From Tremella fuciformis (Eukaryota; Basidiomycota; Tremellomycetes; Tremellales; Tremellaceae): a DNA stretch of 64,000 bases. Numbering within the stretch: position 1 is the first letter of the stretch; every line of letters starts with the position of its first letter. The position numbers were made by a program, and so were the translations under genes. The stretch is taken from the NCBI GenBank assembly GCA_032768795.1, contig CP136492.1, positions 1,426,001-1,490,000 of the forward strand, written 5' to 3'. Shown in pieces: positions 10,149-18,962 of the stretch. The notes beneath the pieces were generated by a model. The model was given only the letters and a program-made list of their open reading frames with translations, did no database searches and was not told where the DNA came from.

Positions 10149-10661
10149 CCGGAATCCCATTGCCTCAGAGCTAAGATTCCGTCGGAGCACGCCTCACCCC
10201 TGCGCGGGTAGCCCGGAAGGTGGGGGTCGCAGCCCGCGCCACCTGGGCAGAGCATTGAGAGCACAGCTCACCAATGCATTACTGATCCTGTACACAAATA
10301 TCTCCGCCCGCGGGTTAAGGCCGTGGCGAGCGGTGGCGAGTCCCTACTGCGACTTCCCCTTCCCCGGGCAGTCGAAGACCCGGTGGGGTTTGCCGCAGTT
10401 GCTGCACTCGTGTTTCCGGCCTTGTGGGCAGGGCTCGGAACAGCCGGAGACGTGATACTTGACACATTGCTCAGTGGAGGCAACCGTGGCGGGTGTCTGC
10501 TTCTTCCGCTTTCTGGACGGCTCGTCGGCAGGGGCTGTGGCGGTGCGGGTGGGCTTGGAGCCGGGCTGACTCTGGCGCTCCGACCGCTCGGCCTGGCGGG
10601 TGACGCTGTCCTTGCGGATGAGGACGTTGCCGGCAGCAGCGTCGTATGCGTCGTACCAGAG

Positions 10662-10813
10662 TGTAACAATGCCAATAACCTACCACATAGCTATTGCACT
10701 GTCCAGCTAATACCACTGCACCAAAAGGGTCACGATAACCCGAGTCTGACCGAGACTCGCGGTTTGTGGTACATATAGGCTTGCAAGGTGGCGGTGTCAC
10801 GTCCGACGTGACA
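10662..10813 (-). repeat. LTR of miniature element 1 (3' LTR)
   Basis: 152 bp, identical to the copy at 11010-11161. The segment complementary to the primer-binding site is at 10735-10747. Confidence 0.92.
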
Positions 10814-11009
10814 CTCTGCCCCACCTCCCATAGGCGCGCCCTCGCGCCTATTGCCCCTCCCCCGAGGTGCAAGCCTATCTGGAACCCGAAAAGGATCCCC
10901 TAGCAGCCGCAACGTGTCCTACACGAAGGCCCAGCGCCAGGTCTTTTCAAAACACCGTCTCATCCCACTCTGGGAATCGAACCTAAGTGTCCTTAGACTC
11001 GGGTTATTA

Positions 11010-11161
11010 TGTAACAATGCCAATAACCTACCACATAGCTATTGCACTGTCCAGCTAATACCACTGCACCAAAAGGGTCACGATAACCCGAGTCTGACCG
11101 AGACTCGCGGTTTGTGGTACATATAGGCTTGCAAGGTGGCGGTGTCACGTCCGACGTGACA
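11010..11161 (-). repeat. LTR of miniature element 1 (5' LTR)
   Basis: 152 bp, identical to the copy at 10662-10813. The segment AGACTCGGGTTAT (minus strand, 11095-11083) pairs with the primer-binding segment and predicts where transcription would start if the Tf1 mechanism applies. Confidence 0.92.
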
Positions 11162-11352
11162 CAGAGGGATGTATGGAAGTCGCTGGCGAAGCGCTTGCTG
11201 GCCACCTTCAAGTGATAGCGGACGATGGAGTCCCAGGTGAAGTGGACGCTGTTGTCGATCATCCACTGGGCGTGGCTCCAGAGCGCGGTATAGATCTCGG
11301 AGGCCGCCTCAGGTTCTCCGCAGCCGTGCATGGCGAGGTCAATGAGGTTACC

Positions 11353-11492
11353 TGTCATGATGGGCATGACACGTCCAAGGTACCCTTGATAAACCGAGTT
11401 CAGGTTAGGGATTAACCAGAACTTGGGGCGCAAATATCCTTTTGGGATATTATTCCTCACCTTGAAAGACCTTGACCTTGACCCTTGTTACA
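11353..11492 (+). repeat. LTR of miniature element 2 (5' LTR)
   Basis: 140 bp, identical to 11592-11731. It contains an internal hairpin AATATCC/GGATATT next to the predicted self-priming segment. Confidence 0.92.
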
Positions 11493-11591
11493 GTAAAGGA
11501 TATTTCAGACCCAAGTTCGAATCCCGGCCTGGGCTGGGAGGGGAGGATATGCTGAGGCCCGAGGGCGGGCCTCGGTGGGGAAGGTGGATAG

Positions 11592-11731
11592 TGTCATGAT
11601 GGGCATGACACGTCCAAGGTACCCTTGATAAACCGAGTTCAGGTTAGGGATTAACCAGAACTTGGGGCGCAAATATCCTTTTGGGATATTATTCCTCACC
11701 TTGAAAGACCTTGACCTTGACCCTTGTTACA
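11592..11731 (+). repeat. LTR of miniature element 2 (3' LTR)
   Basis: 140 bp, identical to 11353-11492, directly preceded by the polypurine tract and followed by the target duplication TTACC. Confidence 0.92.
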
Positions 11732-12357
11732 TTACCCCAAGCGTAGAGGAAGACGCCGAGATTCGGGATGGCCGACTTGAAGCGTTCGACAATCTGTCCC
11801 GTCGAGTTGCGAGGCGGGGCAGCAAAGAACTGGCGCGTGTCCGGGTCCATGGAGAGGAGGAGCCTATCGGCGGAGTGGTCGTTGGCGTTCTCCCGGTATA
11901 TCTCGGCAGTGGGCGGGATGAGGAGCGGGAGCTTCTCCGGGGACAGGCGGCCGGCCATGGCAGCGGTGAGGACCTTCTCCTCCAGGAAGGAGAAGCGCTC
12001 CTCAATGCTGGGGCACTCACCGTGCTGGCTGCGGAACGGGACATGGGCCGGGTGTCCGAGCGGTTCAACGCCGAGGTCGCCGAAATCCATGAAGTTGTCG
12101 ACGTTGTCGCCTGCCTCCTGGGCGACGGCTGCCGGCGGCGGCGGGGCGGGCGGCGCGTTGCCCTTGTCGAGGAGCTGCTGTAGCATTGCCTCCACGCCGC
12201 TGAACGCCCTGGTGAACTCGTTGCGAGTAACGAATGGCTGCTCGGCGGCGGGTTGGGCACGGGGGCCCGTGCGGCGAGGTGGTGCTGGACCCGCCGCTGC
12301 AGCGGCAGCGGCGGCGCGAGCCATTCTGTCTTCGACGGTGATCCGCTTGGGGGGCAT

Positions 12358-13134
12358 CCGAGGAGGTGTGACCGTCCGGCAGCGTGAGTCGGGCAGGGTA
12401 TGCGCTTCAGCTGTTCTCCAGGTCAAAGTTGGGGACGTGCGCGTAGAGCGGCTGTTTGTCTCTGGCACGCCGCACTCCTTCTAGGCTTACAGTGACCCTC
12501 TGCTCCTCTCCAGACGTCGCGGTGGTAGTCGCGGGCGACGTGGGCGTCTCGAGCGCTGTGCAGCAGCAATCCTACACGGGACGATAGATGTCAGGATGAG
12601 AGGTCATCCTCGAGCGTCCTGTGCCCTAAGACCCCTATCCTCCCGTCACGTGATCCATCAAGGCACGTGCCTGGTGGCCGGTGGCAAACGACATGCCTTG
12701 CGCTCATCGGCTGCTCAGACATAACGTTTCGAACGATGGTCAGCCAGCCTCGCTAGCTTGTGAGGTGTCATGGTGACCTCGTGAAGTGGATGCGAGAAGC
12801 GGGAGAGCCAATGGCAGTAGGTCGTTGCGACTGGTATCCGTACGAGAGACCCGCCGATCAGACATTCACTCATGCTTACAGGACGGGGTTCAAGGCGTCC
12901 AAATGGGGGAATCCGAGGATTTGGTGACGCTCGAATCGCCTCAGAGGTCTGCCTGTCGGTTGGGAGGCCTTCTGGCAGCGATGCCCAGGACAGACTTGAT
13001 ATCAAAGGACTGCCACGCAAAAGCCTCATGTTCTTGCCGCACAAACAGTTGCCTTCCTTTGGAGACACCTTACCGTTGCACATGTCCATTAGACTACAAC
13101 TTCACTTCGTATCCAGTCAAATAACTGGGCGCAG
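12358..13134. other. Intergenic, no gene seen
   Basis: This is the divergent region between the Gag-like ORF and the first zinc-finger/phosphotransferase gene. Frames are broken and no repeat or RNA was recognised. Confidence 0.5.
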
Positions 13135-14850
13135 ATGGCTCTGTTCCCTTGCGCGATACCAGCCTGCACTGAGAAGGCACTGGTAGGACCCCTCGACGTT
13201 TACACGATCTGTCGCGCGTGCGGGCGTCGATTCTGTGGACTTCACTACGACGATACCTATCACCACAAATGCGCGAGGAAGGACAAGGAGCGTCGGCATG
13301 AGCTAGATTACCTGCAGCACGCCTACCTTGTGAGCAGCCGCTGTTCTCCCAATGGTCTCTGGTGACGCAGACAGGCCGTGGGCGCTCAAAGAGAGCTTGA
13401 CCTACCCGCGTACCTTGCCGAAGCCATGGCCTTGCGACCACCATATAGTTGTACCGGGCCGCGCGAGTTAGTCAGGAAGCTCGAGCATTGCATGCGGCCG
13501 GACAAGCCGGTCACAATCTTTGAAGGAGCATATCATTGGAATATCTTCATCACCTTCGACGATGGGGTCAAGTGGGTGGTGCGCATCGCCCAGATCGATC
13601 ACACAAACCCGCCGCGACCTGCCTTGCGTATGACGACGGCGAGCGAGTACGTGACGTTGTGTGCTATGAACACCGCCGGCATCAAAGTTCCGCGAGCTTG
13701 GCCTTCGAGGGGTCTCATGAGTGGTGAATCGACCTCTGGGCTACCTGACAGGGACTGACGAAGAAGGGTATGATGGGCTCCCCTACTTCTTCACAGAATT
13801 CATCGACGGCAGCTTCTATGGGCCCTTTGTTGGACGAGAACAGCGAGCGAGACCTCCGTCCGAGGTCGATGAGCAGCACATCCGCTGCTTAGCGGAATTC
13901 TTCATAACGGTCTCAGGCCTCTCCTTCGAGTCCGTGGGGAGCCTGCATCGCGATGAAGATGGCTCGCTTCGTGTTGGACCCGCTGTCGCCGCGACGGCCA
14001 TCCTCCCCGAGCATCCGTGGTTCCTCGGGCCATTTCGCAGCGCCCGGGAGTACTACCTGGCGCAGATCGATACCGCGATCGAGCAGACTTTGGCCGGGCT
14101 CCGACACCTTGCATACCGAGCAGTTGACGGCTTTATCATCTACAAAGTGTTGAGAAAGCTCGTCGAGACCTGTCCCGAGATGGAGTCGGGGCCGTGGTAC
14201 ATCAGAGCAGTGGACGATAAGGGTGATCGATACTTCTTCAAGGACGGTGAGATGACTGGAGTCATCGATTGGGAGTGGTGAGTCTGTTCTTCTCTATAGT
14301 CACGCATGGCATTCACTTCAGGGCGTTCTTGACTTGCAAAGGCGAGGCATTTGCTGGACCCCGGTGTCTTCTGAATCCCGATTATTACCTCGGGAGTAAC
14401 GAGTTGACGGCATGGGAGCTCAGCCTCGCGAACGCATACGAGGATCTCGGCCGAGGTGATTTGGCGGAATGTGTTCGCCGAGGCAAGAAGTTCCAGCGTC
14501 TTCGGGACCTCCTTGAATTCGACATACAGGAGGTGGAGCATTTGCACGCGTTATACCGCGCTTTTGTCGAATCCGACCTGACATCGGCGGACACTGAACC
14601 CCAGACGGTCGCAGAGTGGGCCGGGATTGCCGCGAGACGTTTTCCCGATATCTCCATCTCCGACAAGGACTTGGCGATGCTACGACAGCGTGCGGCTGTT
14701 GCGACCCTGCTACCTGATACGGAGCTTCCGGACGACTCTGACAGCGAGCGCGAAGATGAAGAGTCGCAAATAGGGAGTCTCCAGGGTTCTCAGAAGGACG
14801 AGAGCGAGGACCCTCAATCAGAAAGCGAGAACCCTCTCTCAGACAGATAG
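13135..14850 (+). CDS. AN1-like zinc finger fused to aminoglycoside-phosphotransferase-like domain, copy 1
   Basis: Exons 13135-13329, 13375-13711, 13752-14277 and 14322-14850 give 528 residues; all phases agree. The first 45 residues hold a zinc-binding pattern whose second half, C-x2-C-x4-C-x2-H-x5-H-x-C, is that of AN1 fingers. The rest resembles the APH kinase family, with the strand VTIFEGAYHWNIFITF, the hinge-like PYFFTEF and the metal-binding TGVIDWEWAF. The catalytic loop that should read H-x-D-x4-N just before is replaced by A-V-D-D-K-G-D-R, so phosphotransfer is doubtful. The C-terminus is an acidic serine-rich tail. A paralogue with the same intron positions lies at 18963. Substrate unknown. 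Confidence 0.75.
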
Positions 14851-15167
14851 ACAGAGGTGACCGAATGTGCTTGCATAGACGTAACCGACAGCTGTGAGTG
14901 GATGAAGCCTGATCTGTCTCATGTCTCCTCCACGCGCACGAGCACACACCATGGGCAAGCAAGATGTCGTAACATTCAAGGCTCAGTGATTTGCTTGCCT
15001 TCGCTCTCCATGTCGCTCAATGGTCAAAGACCAGCTGATTGAGAATACCATGAGACATCTCGCATACTCATACTCAGTCCTCGTGATTCTTGTTCGACTA
15101 CGTATTGAATTCAGAAAAAAAGAAGAGTCTGAGACGGCGGCCGGCCCGTTGCACCGCTGACCGGTTA
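14851..15167. other. Intergenic between zinc-finger gene and transposon
   Basis: Nothing coding was recognised; an A-rich stretch lies near 15113-15124. It ends at the TA target of the pogo-like element. Confidence 0.5.
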
Positions 15168-15223
15168 CTCGTGATCACGTGCCCTTCGATCGCAGACGCC
15201 TTTCGGTCACTTACATGATGTCG
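15168..15223 (+). repeat. Left terminal inverted repeat, pogo-like element
   Basis: 56 bp, exact inverted copy of 16927-16982. Confidence 0.93.
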
Positions 15224-15281
15224 CCGCCGTTGACGTCGACGAGCAGAACTCATGATGTATGCATGATAGAGCAATAAGACT

Positions 15282-16893
15282 TTACACAGCTGTAGATGGG
15301 CCCGGTGTGCATGCCTGGTGCGGTGCTTGAGGCTGCCGGTTGCCTGTAGCCTGTGCAGCAGCCCTCCTCCTCTGTCTTGCCTCTGTCTCCCTTGCCTTCC
15401 GGTCCGCCAGCTCTGCAGCATGATTCTCTCGATGTTCAAGGTCATACAGCTGTCCCTGGGGGTGGGTGACCTTCCTACGCTTTCCCCTAGCCACCTTATC
15501 CAGCCTCTGGGCCTCTCTTGTAGCCTCAAGCTCGCGTCGCGCAAGACTGCTGTCGGCGATGACAAGTTCAAGTCCCTTGAGCGCTTTCTCTGCAACCGCC
15601 TTGGGATCTAGCTCGCTGCGACGCAGTTGCCGCGTGTAAGACCGAAGCGTGCGGATCGTCTGGGGCGTCCTGAGCTCGCTTTGGGCCTGTGGCGGCGGGG
15701 TGACGGGTTGCTCGGGCTGCTCGGCACCTATGAGGATTGTTGCATCGAGCGGCCAGAGACCAGCCTTCCTCCAGGCGCTGCGGATCTGCCTGGATGTTGC
15801 CGCCTCACTCCAGGCCTCATGGAACCAGCCCCAAAACCGACCCTTGGGCGCGCTCTCATTGGTTGTTGCAACCCGATAGTCGTCAAGCCGCCGGAAGTAG
15901 GCTGCTTTGACGTGGTTGAAGATGTCGACGTCTAGGGGCTGCAGTTTGTCGGTCAGACTTGCGGGTAGAATGATGACGACAATGTTGCGATCCCAGCAGG
16001 CCTCGAGGATGTCGACCTTGTCGTGGACGTCGGCACCATCTAGAAAGAGCAGGCGGCGGCGGCCTGGCGGCACCCGCTCACGCGTCGCAGGATCAAAGCA
16101 GTTCTCCACCCACTGCTTGGTGATGTAGCTGTTGCTCCAGCCCGAGTCCGTGACGGTCGCGTGGCGTCGATCCGCAGCCTCTGGGAACCACTGCTCCTGC
16201 AGAGACTTGCCCTTGTAGATAACGAGCGGCGGGATGCAGGCGGCGTCGATCCCCACGGCGGCGACAACAGTGATGTGCTCCCCTCCAGTCCCAGAGCGGC
16301 CTGGGGCGGTCTGCGCGTTGCGGGGCTGGTCTGGGGGGCCAATGCGACGGACTTTGCGGGTGTCAGACAGCGTGAAGTAGGTCTCGTCCATGTTGAAGAT
16401 CCCCGCGGGCGTGTAGAGGTCAGAATCATACACTTCCTTCACCTGCAGGCGTCAGCATCCACTCTCAGACCGACCACAGACTGCTCACGAGGTTATACCA
16501 AGCCCTTCTGGTCTCTGGGGTGTCCGCCTGCCTGCGTGAGAGCTCGTGGTAGGTGTGGAACCGGCTGCAGAGACGGTCGGGATGTCGTCGCACGAACCGC
16601 CCGACCCAATCCTTGTCGACGTGGCGGCCTGCAAGGCCTTCTGCAAGGCTGCGGACGTGTTGAGGTGTCAAGAGGGTGCCCCGGGACGCGTAGTCGTTGA
16701 TCTTGTCGATCAGGACGGTCTCCTGTAGGACTGAGAGGATCCGGTTCGGCGCCTTGTTGTCAGAGACGTGTCGGCCCGTCAGTTCGTCATTCAGCGTTGC
16801 TTGGGCGATGTTGAACTCTCTGGCAACCTGTCGCTGGCTCTTCTTGGGGCTGTTGGTGTACTCGCGGACTGCCTGGGCCAGAGCGTCATGCAT
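15282..16893 (-). CDS. pogo/Fot1-like transposase
   Basis: Two exons, 16893-16489 and 16442-15282, with a 46-nt intron (GTGAGC donor, GCTGAC branch point, CTGCAG acceptor), encode 521 residues. The N-terminus has a psq-type helix-turn-helix (SQRQVAREFNIAQATL) followed by a CENP-B-type DNA-binding domain around W-V-G-R-F-x-R-R-H. The DDE_1 endonuclease core has its acids in NMDETYF, LFLDGADVH and the segment LTDKLQPLDVDIF. The M at 16893 has an ACC context; an upstream ATG inside the terminal repeat would add a hydrophobic stretch and is less likely. The C-terminus is basic. The protein binds the 56-bp repeats and cuts and pastes the element into TA. Confidence 0.9.
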
Positions 16894-16926
16894 GGTGGAG
16901 ATAGAGAGAGATATAGCTATAAGAGA

Positions 16927-16982
16927 CGACATCATGTAAGTGACCGAAAGGCGTCTGCGATCGAAGGGCACGTGATCACGAG
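16927..16982 (-). repeat. Right terminal inverted repeat, pogo-like element
   Basis: 56 bp, exact inverted copy of 15168-15223. The transposase start codon lies 34 bp inside it. Confidence 0.93.
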
Positions 16983-16984
16983 TA

Positions 16985-18515
16985 CTTCTTCTTCTGCTTC
17001 TGTTTCCCCTCGGCGGCCTAAGCGCTCTGTTGACTCTTCGATTCTAAAGTCTCCTTTTTGACAAAATGCCTATCTATCGATTCAGAGACCAATATGTAGT
17101 GTTGAATAAGAGCTCACGCGTATGGCAGTAGCCTGACTTCCCTTGTATAGGCAGCCCACAGGGCTTGCCGTTATCCTGTGGCATCGGGCATCCGTTGGAT
17201 CGAGATGGTCAGCTGAGGACGGTAGAGCCACTGAGCAGCGCTCACGACATTGTCGTTCAAAATCGTCAAGTCAACCTCGGTAGCAGTCGAGCACGAGCGG
17301 TGGGAGGGCGGGGGAGATCTGTTCGGTGGCGAGCAAAGTCTCACGGCCTGCTCGTAGTCACTATATAGTGCATGCATTCGCTCGGTGATGTCACAGTGTA
17401 TCGTACACTCGATTCTACCACACCGCCATGAGGATGTGTATGGGTCCAGGCAAGCTCGGCCATCAAGGTAAAAGGAGGGGAAGCGCACGCTTCTCTCGCT
17501 TGCGCGAAAGATTTCGGGACTGACGACACTCATCTCGATCGACGAAGGAGGGCACAGCACAAATCCTACTTCTCTTCCAGCAAGCTAGCAGCCAGCCCGA
17601 CGACGAGATGTGTGAGTGAGATGGCAAGGACGAGCTGTATCTCAACTGTCCTAGGGGCACAACGACTTCCAACGAGTCCCCATGTCGACAGCGGAAACGC
17701 CATCGCATTTGCGGACCGTCGTCAGTGGATGCGGTCTGGTCCGTGCAGAAGAGGGGCGACGCCTCATGCGGCTTCTAGCATGTGAACCAGAAGCATGTAC
17801 CGACGTAGGCCATCCTTCAGACTAAAATATCAATCACAGTTACGCCGTTCGTTGATCGCCCGGAACTTGATATCTCCGCTTTAGACACAAGGCCGCCGGC
17901 TGCCTTAAGAATGCCTGCGACGAGAGGCTCCGGGCGGATCCAGCTCACACAAGAGCGGGAAGTACGTGCGAAGGGATGTGTTGTGGGCAAAAGCGCCGTG
18001 CGCCGTTGATTGCAGTGTATTGTCACGGCCACCCTTGGTGTTGCATTATCCGATGATCCATCTGAGCTGTTGCGCAGCGGGAAGTAGCCAGACTGAGAGA
18101 CAAGGCTGATGACATCTCGGAATGCGACAAAACTCTGATCCTCTGAGCGATCATCTGAGCCAAGACAATGTGCTACGGCCGGCGCGGCGACTTTGATTCG
18201 CAACACCTTCCATTGTCCTTACCGTGCTCCAAGTAGCAGGCTCATCAGTGATATCGTCCGGCATGACGGAGAGAGCATCCCACAGGGCCGGCGGCGTGAC
18301 TTCTTGACATATGACGATTGGCTCGTGATATATTGATGGCTCACATGCTGAATGTACTGAGCATTCTGAGTGAGATTCAGCCTGACAAGCTCCTTCCAGG
18401 GGGACGCGTATGTTGTGGCTCGAGTGCCATCGCATTTCTTCGTACTGCCTCTGTCAAAAGCAACGGGACATTTATTTTCGGCGCCATTACAGCGCATTAA
18501 TACTTGATCTGATTC
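16985..18515. other. 1.5 kb without a recognisable gene
   Basis: Frames are short. Two minus-strand pieces (about 18497-18219 and 18206-17817) look weakly protein-like and lie next to each other in different frames, so they may be the decayed remains of one gene; no domain was recognised. Confidence 0.4.
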
Positions 18516-18604
18516 TCATCTGCCACCCTTCTGCTTCGTCTTGCCCAGAGCGTTCTGCTTGGCCTTCTCCTTAGCCGCCTCGGCCTCCTTGACCGCCTTC
18601 TTGC
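18516..18604 (-). pseudogene. Truncated copy of the last exon of the 86-residue gene
   Basis: The minus strand reads the lysine/alanine-rich C-terminal helix found in the gene at 21081-21424, with a few substitutions and a stop in the same place. Upstream of 18604 the similarity ends and the first two exons are absent. It precedes the second zinc-finger/phosphotransferase gene, while the full copy follows it; this indicates duplication of a two-gene unit followed by loss. Confidence 0.75.
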
Positions 18605-18962
18605 GAGGCCACCAGGAGAGACCAAGTGCACTGGCGGAAAATCGACTGCAGAATCATACGAGACTAAGCACTAGACGGTCTGTCAAGACCGTCTCGTGTG
18701 ACTCTCCTTCACACTGGGCGACGGCTTAGGCTGTCAAGCTTGCTGCTCAGATGGAACTGGACACCAGCACAGGAGATGCAATCTGGATGCGTAGCATGCA
18801 AGATGACGCTCTTGAGTGGCCAGCCACGCGAGCACCTCATGGGGTCAAGGACAACGAGCAATAGTGCAGATGAGGGTGTCCTTTGGCGAGGACACCGTCA
18901 TTGACCTTGTCGAAAACCTATCTATCAGTAGTGCTTGTTAGCCGACAGCAACTCGAGCAGAC
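18605..18962. other. Upstream region of zinc-finger gene copy 2
   Basis: No gene, repeat or RNA was recognised. Confidence 0.4.

Larger units (their letters stand above)
10662..11161 (-). mobile_element. Miniature LTR element 1 (TRIM-like), 500 bp
   Basis: Two identical 152-bp LTRs (10662-10813 and 11010-11161) enclose 196 bp without coding capacity. The target duplication is CAGAG (10657-10661 and 11162-11166). In minus orientation the LTR starts with the palindrome TGTCACGTCGGACGTGACA and ends TGTTACA. Two bases after the 5' LTR comes ATAACCCGAGTCT (10995-11007), perfectly complementary to a segment inside the LTR. A GTTCGATTCCC motif, a 9-bp hairpin (10830-10851) and the polypurine tract GGGAGGTGGGGCAGAG (10814-10829) follow before the 3' LTR. 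The identical LTRs indicate a recent insertion. Confidence 0.9.
11353..11731 (+). mobile_element. Miniature LTR element 2 (TRIM-like), 379 bp
   Basis: Identical 140-bp LTRs (11353-11492 and 11592-11731) flank a 99-bp interior; the target duplication is TTACC (11348-11352 and 11732-11736). The LTR begins with the palindrome-like TGTCATGATGGGCATGACA and ends TTGTTACA, as in element 1. Two bases after the 5' LTR comes AAAGGATATTT (11495-11505), complementary to AAATATCCTTT inside the LTR at 11432-11442; pairing can extend through GAACTTGGG and CCCAAGTTC. GTTCGAATCCC (11515-11525), an 8-bp hairpin (11554-11573) and a purine-rich tract (11574-11591) follow in the same order as in element 1. The two LTR bodies are otherwise different. 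Confidence 0.9.
10344..12357 (-). pseudogene. Gag-like zinc-knuckle ORF split by two miniature LTR elements
   Basis: Three coding blocks, 12357-11732, 11347-11162 and 10656-10344, become a single 375-codon frame once each insertion and one copy of its 5-bp target duplication are ignored. The start is MPPKR at 12357. The protein has an alanine/proline-rich N-terminus and a helical central part with conserved tryptophans. Its tail is cysteine-rich, ending in CSNCGKPHRVFDC (C-x2-C-x3-H-x4-C), preceded by a further C/H cluster. Such tails occur in Gag-like proteins of fungal retroelements, including tyrosine-recombinase types; this assignment is from memory of the pattern. No other stop or frameshift is present, so the gene was open until the insertions. 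Confidence 0.7.
15168..16982 (-). mobile_element. pogo/Fot1-like DNA transposon, intact
   Basis: Perfect 56-bp terminal inverted repeats (15168-15223 and 16927-16982) are flanked by TA on both sides (15166-15167, 16983-16984), the target preference of the Tc1/mariner superfamily. The repeats begin CTCGTGATCACGTG and contain CGATCG. A single spliced transposase gene fills the interior. The perfect repeats and open gene suggest recent, possibly current, activity. Confidence 0.92.

Noticed and set aside
10662..11161. Miniature element 1 acting as an intron of the Gag-like gene
   Set aside because: Its ends are TG...CA with a target duplication; no donor or acceptor at the junctions would restore the exact frame.
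10972..11525. tRNA genes inside the miniature elements
   Set aside because: Only the T-arm-like box is present; no acceptor, D or anticodon stems can be formed.
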